The notes under the pieces were generated by a model, which worked only from the letters and a program-made list of their open reading frames with translations, searched no databases and was not told the origin of the DNA. The translations under genes and the position numbers were made by a program. 8,980 nt of DNA from Sphingomonadales bacterium (GTDB lineage Bacteria; Pseudomonadota; Alphaproteobacteria; Sphingomonadales; Sphingomonadaceae): assembly GCA_017302775.1 (NCBI GenBank), contig JAFLDC010000086.1:1-8980 (forward strand), read 5' to 3'. The stretch's first letter is position 1, and each line of letters opens with the position of its first letter. Of the stretch, positions 6,654 to 8,980 are shown one piece after another.

Positions 6654-7421
6654 ATGCACATCGCTGCCCCTCCTGACCCTACCCGGTGGCGCACCGGGTC
6701 AGGCCTGATGCTGGTGCGAACCGCGACCTGCGTTGTCGCGGGAATCGTGGGTTCCAGCATTTTTGCCGCATTCGCGGATGGGGGCCAAATCACCGTCGGC
6801 GTAATGATCCGGCAGATGCTCGCGATCGTCATGCTTCTTACGGCATCGATCTGGCTGGCGCGGCGCGAGGATGAGCAGAACAGCGACCGCGCCGAACGTA
6901 TCCTTGCGTTCATCAGCCTTGATGCTTTGACCGGGATTCTCAACCGCTCATTCTTTGTGGACCGAATTCGGGCTGAAGATGAAGGCGGCGCTTTGCTGAT
7001 AATCGATGCGGACCGCTTCAAGGCGATCAATGACAGTTATGGACACTATTCCGGAGACATCGCCCTCGTCCGGATCGCCAACGCAATTGACGCGTCAACT
7101 CCGAAGCCGGGTTTTGTCGGCCGGTTGGGGGGCGAAGAATTTGGCGTCTTCATCCCCAAAATCGCTCTATCCCAGGCGCGCAATATTGCCGAAAGCATCC
7201 GCAAGTCAGTCGAGGTATTGGATTTTTCTGTTGCGGGCACTGCCGTCCCGCTCAGCGTGAGCGTGGGCGTGAGTCTGCACAAAGCCGTCGACCCGGTTCG
7301 GGTGGCCTTCACACAGGCCGATGAGAACCTCTATGCAGCCAAGCGCGGCGGGCGCAATCGCGTGGCAATCGCGCCCACGCCAGTACACGAGCTGCAAAGG
7401 CGGATAGGCATTGCCAGGTGA
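6654..7421 (+). CDS. Membrane-bound GGDEF diguanylate cyclase
   Basis: A 255-residue protein making cyclic di-GMP from two GTP. The N-terminus has two hydrophobic segments (about 17-42 and 46-68) joined by a short loop, then a charged linker (ARREDEQNSDRAERI), and no separate sensor domain. The GGDEF domain (about 90-245) has DALTGILNRSFF, the metal-binding aspartate in LLIIDADRFKAINDSYGH (D118, D120), and an intact active-site GGEEF at 159-163. The inhibitory RxxD site, normally just before FVGRLGGEEF, reads TPKP, so product feedback through the I-site should be absent. No c-di-GMP phosphodiesterase lies in the window. It has its own ribosome-binding site and 197 bases of upstream non-coding DNA, so it is probably a separate transcription unit. 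Family call is certain; its physiological output is not visible. Confidence 0.95.
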   Translation: MHIAAPPDPTRWRTGSGLMLVRTATCVVAGIVGSSIFAAFADGGQITVGVMIRQMLAIVMLLTASIWLARREDEQNSDRAERILAFISLDALTGILNRSFFVDRIRAEDEGGALLIIDADRFKAINDSYGHYSGDIALVRIANAIDASTPKPGFVGRLGGEEFGVFIPKIALSQARNIAESIRKSVEVLDFSVAGTAVPLSVSVGVSLHKAVDPVRVAFTQADENLYAAKRGGRNRVAIAPTPVHELQRRIGIAR

Positions 7422-7434
7422 TAGTGAACACTTT

Positions 7435-7468
7435 GTAACCTCTCGTAAAACAACGTAATATGTTGCAA
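7435..7468 (+). promoter_or_regulatory. Four-unit GTAA direct-repeat array (site C)
   Basis: GTAA at 7435, 7445 and 7455 and GCAA at 7465 are spaced exactly 10 bases apart on the same face of the helix. The array ends five bases before the -35 at 7473, the classic place for an OmpR-family activator. This is the most complete copy of the repeat in the window; another GTAACCTC at 7515 repeats the sequence at 7435. Confidence 0.7.
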
Positions 7469-7472
7469 CGCC

Positions 7473-7501
7473 TTGATTTGTGAATCGCACGTTCATGTAG
7501 A
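7473..7501 (+). promoter_or_regulatory. Likely promoter of the glycine-zipper/SH3 gene
   Basis: TTGATT (7473-7478) and TGTAGA (7496-7501) are separated by 17 bases. Transcription would start near 7508, leaving about 33 bases of leader. The GTAA array abuts the -35. Confidence 0.5.
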
Positions 7502-7540
7502 CTGACCCAAAATCGTAACCTCGAAATTGGGAGATCCGTG

Positions 7541-8389
7541 ATGGCAATTCGACAGCACTTACTATTTTCGTTGATCGGCGCTGCAGCCTGCGCGATCGCG
7601 GCACCGGCCCTGGCGCAAGGCGTTGGTCCCGGCTCAATCGACGGCGTGTTGGGCAGTGCGCGGGGTGCTGCGGCACCCAAGCCGCCCAGCACCGGTCTGT
7701 TCAGTTCGATCTTTGGATGCTCAGCGTCGGGTTCCAAGCAAGAGATTGGAGCTACGGTGGGAGGCGTTGCCGGAGGATTTCTCGGAAATCGCGTTGCCGG
7801 CGACGGCAAGCGCACGATCGGCACCGTCGTGGGTGCTGCGGTTGGGGCAGCAGCGGGTTCGGCTCTCGGATGCAAGTTGCAGCGCAATGATCAGGCCAAG
7901 GCCGAAGCTGCGTTGGCGCGCTCGGCAGAAACCGGTCAGGCGCAAAGCTGGTCCAATTCGTCAACTGGCTCATCGGGCTCGACCCAGATTGTCACGAGCC
8001 CGTCGCGCGGATTGGCAGGATTGGCTTTGGCACCGGGGGTAGAGCCGATTGCCGATTACCAACGCATCGACGGCTACTATACAGCTACTACTAGAGCGAA
8101 CGTCCGCAGCGCGCCAGGTACGGATGGTGTAATTATGGGCCAGCTGACGCCGAACGAGCACCTGTGGGTGCCTGCATCTGCGGCGTCAGGAGACTGGCTC
8201 CTCGTCTCCAGGAATGGTGTGGGTCAGGGTTACGTCTCATCTGCCCTCCTGACGCCCGAGAAATCGACGACTGCAGAGTGCAAAATCGTCCGGCAAACGC
8301 TTACGGTTGGCGGGCAAAACGAGGTGCAGGATCTGCGCGCCTGCCCTAACCCTGCAGGAGGCTGGGCTTTCACTCCGGCTGCAGGCTGA
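7541..8389 (+). CDS. Exported glycine-zipper and SH3-domain envelope protein
   Basis: A 282-residue envelope protein. The ATG at 7541 has GGGAG seven bases upstream and is preferred to an in-frame GTG three bases before it. Residues 1-25 are a signal peptide (ending PALA before QG). About 68-113 is a glycine-zipper segment of the 17-kDa surface-antigen type (IGATVGGVAGGFLGNRVAG, then IGTVVGAAVGAAAGSALG), which can insert in or pack against the outer membrane. A serine/threonine-rich linker follows. About 178-238 is a bacterial SH3 domain (TTRANVRSAPG to GQGYVSSALL), commonly a wall-binding module. The C-terminus (about 247-278) resembles the end of 17-kDa antigens, with C-x5-QT-x-TVGG and DLRAC-x-NPAGGW. 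The mature chain has four cysteines. The four-unit GTAA array in front suggests control by the regulator at 1171. Confidence 0.93.
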   Translation: MAIRQHLLFSLIGAAACAIAAPALAQGVGPGSIDGVLGSARGAAAPKPPSTGLFSSIFGCSASGSKQEIGATVGGVAGGFLGNRVAGDGKRTIGTVVGAAVGAAAGSALGCKLQRNDQAKAEAALARSAETGQAQSWSNSSTGSSGSTQIVTSPSRGLAGLALAPGVEPIADYQRIDGYYTATTRANVRSAPGTDGVIMGQLTPNEHLWVPASAASGDWLLVSRNGVGQGYVSSALLTPEKSTTAECKIVRQTLTVGGQNEVQDLRACPNPAGGWAFTPAAG

Positions 8390-8405
8390 AAGCCAGGGCA
8401 CTGAG

Positions 8406-8424
8406 TTACTTTACAACAAGTTAC
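8406..8424 (-). promoter_or_regulatory. GTAA direct-repeat site D
   Basis: On the minus strand GTAACTTGTTGTAA gives GTAA half-sites 10 bases apart (8421-8424 and 8411-8414), with a third GTAA half a turn further on (8406-8409). It lies 17 bases after the SH3 gene stop. Its orientation points back into that gene; no clear promoter is seen on either side, so its target is uncertain. Confidence 0.5.
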
Positions 8425-8499
8425 CGATTGGAAGGGGCTTGTTAGGCTGCACCGACTATCCAAGCGGTGCGAGCAATCTCCCTTCCTCGCGAAAGTCCC

Positions 8500-8547
8500 T
8501 TGAGGGCCGTGTTGAAAATCCCGCAGCACGGCCCTCAACACTTTTTT
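8500..8547 (+). terminator. Intrinsic (rho-independent) terminator
   Basis: TTGAGGGCCGTG (8500-8511) pairs perfectly with CACGGCCCTCAA (8527-8538); the stem can extend inward by three more pairs (one of them G-T), leaving a 9-base loop. Six T residues follow at 8542-8547. It ends the SH3 gene transcript after a 110-base untranslated tail, or a separate small RNA. Confidence 0.85.
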
Positions 8548-8621
8548 CCGACCAACTTGCGGGAACATGTGCAATCTGCATAGTGCAATGCTGGGAACCT
8601 GTTCCTCAAAACAACAATTTA

Positions 8622-8642
8622 TGGTTAGATTCAACCTAACCA
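8622..8642. repeat. Short inverted repeat before the small secreted ORF
   Basis: TGGTTAG (8622-8628) and CTAACCA (8636-8642) form a perfect 7-bp stem with a 7-base loop, ending 10 bases before the ATG at 8653. It could be an operator or a leader hairpin. Confidence 0.4.
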
Positions 8643-8652
8643 AAATCCAGCC

Positions 8653-8862
8653 ATGAGGCGCACGATCCTGCGCGGAACATCATTTATCACCGCTACCCTT
8701 TTCGGGCTGTCTGCTCCAGGTACAGCCACGGCGCTGCCAAGCATTTGTTGCGTGTTCACCGAACCATTCATAGCAATTTCAGTCTTTCCCGGCGGCCTCA
8801 CAGTGGCGCGCCCGGATCAACAAGATCTTTCTATTAATCCGCGGCTAGCAGGAACTGAATAG
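8653..8862 (+). CDS. Small putative secreted protein, probably truncated by an IS
   Basis: A 69-codon frame with a signal-peptide-like start (MRRTILRG, then a hydrophobic TSFITATLFGLSAPG and a cleavage-like ATA or TALP boundary near residue 27). The remainder contains SICCVFTEPFIAISVFPGG. I do not recognise the family. No Shine-Dalgarno sequence is visible before the ATG. The stop codon TAG at 8860 falls in what looks like the left end of the IS3-family element (TGAATAGCCCC from 8856), so the last residues and the stop may come from the IS and the native protein may have been longer. It could also be a chance frame. Confidence is low. Confidence 0.38.
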   Translation: MRRTILRGTSFITATLFGLSAPGTATALPSICCVFTEPFIAISVFPGGLTVARPDQQDLSINPRLAGTE

Positions 8863-8903
8863 CCCCTAGATTTGTGGACGCCTTCTTTCCTAAATTTGAG
8901 GAC

Positions 8904-8909
8904 AGGAGG
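8904..8909 (+). promoter_or_regulatory. Ribosome-binding site of IS orfA
   Basis: AGGAGG lies five bases before the ATG at 8915 and only two before the adjacent in-frame ATG at 8912, which favours 8915. Confidence 0.7.
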
Positions 8910-8914
8910 CGATG

Positions 8915-8980
8915 ATGGGGAAGGCTAATTTCAGTGACGAGTTCAAGCGCGATGCGGTGGCCCAGATCACCGAGCGCGGT
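8915..8980 (+). CDS. IS3-family transposase OrfA (5' fragment)
   Basis: The first 22 codons are visible, giving MGKANFSDEFKRDAV then AQITERG. The F-[ST]-x-EFK-x-[DE]AV pattern opening a helix-turn-helix is typical of IS3-family OrfA proteins, which bind the element ends and are joined to the OrfB integrase domain by ribosomal frameshifting. The gene continues beyond 8980. A strong Shine-Dalgarno sequence precedes it. Confidence 0.88.
   Translation, partial: MGKANFSDEFKRDAVAQITERG

Larger units (their letters stand above)
8856..8980 (+). mobile_element. IS3-family insertion sequence, left end
   Basis: The element runs off the right edge. It is recognised by its orfA (below). IS3-family ends normally begin 5'-TG, and TGAATAGCCCC at 8856 is the best candidate boundary; TAGCCCC at 8860 is an alternative. 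The leader holds two near-identical 15-base repeats (8866-8880 and 8890-8904, CTARATTTGWGGACR). The right end and target duplication are outside the window. Confidence 0.7.

Noticed and set aside
6681..6699. ACCCGGTG/CACCGGGT hairpin as a terminator or riboswitch
   Set aside because: It lies inside the cyclase coding region, has no T-run and may simply reflect codon choice.
7309..7887. 192-codon minus-strand open frame
   Set aside because: It crosses the end of the cyclase gene, the promoter and the SH3 gene; its alanine/proline-rich composition is a shadow.
8594..8605. GGAACCTGTTCC palindrome as a LexA box
   Set aside because: Alphaproteobacterial LexA sites are direct repeats GTTC-N7-GTTC; this inverted repeat does not fit and the neighbouring gene is not an SOS type.
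1..8980. CRISPR array, tRNA or rRNA genes
   Set aside because: No regularly spaced long repeats, no cloverleaf and no rRNA-like conserved stretches were seen on either strand.

Overview
The window looks like a chromosomal stretch of a GC-rich alphaproteobacterium, most likely of the order Sphingomonadales (inferred from GTG/TTG starts, the 17-kDa-antigen-like envelope protein, the glycine-rich exported protein and the CHASE2/FecR signalling set). Species cannot be named from sequence alone.

Layout. 1-603 (-): 5' part of an exported glycine-rich protein that runs off the left edge. 604-1170: a long non-coding gap with two pairs of GTAA direct repeats, a third pair next to a likely promoter, and a large inverted repeat. 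1171-5388 (+): a tight three-gene operon encoding an OmpR-family response regulator, a secreted LysM-FecR protein and a CHASE2-PAS histidine kinase, with overlaps of 4 and 26 bases. 5371-5877 (-): a small lipoprotein gene whose end overlaps the kinase gene tail to tail. 6001-6456 (-): a double helix-turn-helix protein related to the N-terminus of IS630 transposases but without the catalytic domain. 6654-7421 (+): a two-TM GGDEF diguanylate cyclase. 7541-8389 (+): an exported glycine-zipper/SH3 protein with a 17-kDa-antigen-like C-terminus. 8500-8547: a strong intrinsic terminator. 8653-8862 (+): a small putative secreted ORF that appears to end inside the left terminus of an IS3-family insertion sequence, whose orfA begins at 8915 and leaves the window.

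How it fits together. The main unexplained signal is a direct repeat, GTAA-N6-GTAA (10-bp period), found in four of the five larger intergenic gaps (675, 809, 1074, 7435/7445/7455 and 8411/8421 on the minus strand), with a degenerate copy at 6524-6537. Its spacing is what OmpR-family regulators use. In front of the regulator operon and the SH3 gene it lies just upstream of a plausible -35/-10 promoter. I infer a local, autoregulated envelope-sensing regulon: the periplasmic LysM-FecR protein and the CHASE2 kinase sense the envelope, and the regulator acts on its own operon and on neighbouring envelope genes.
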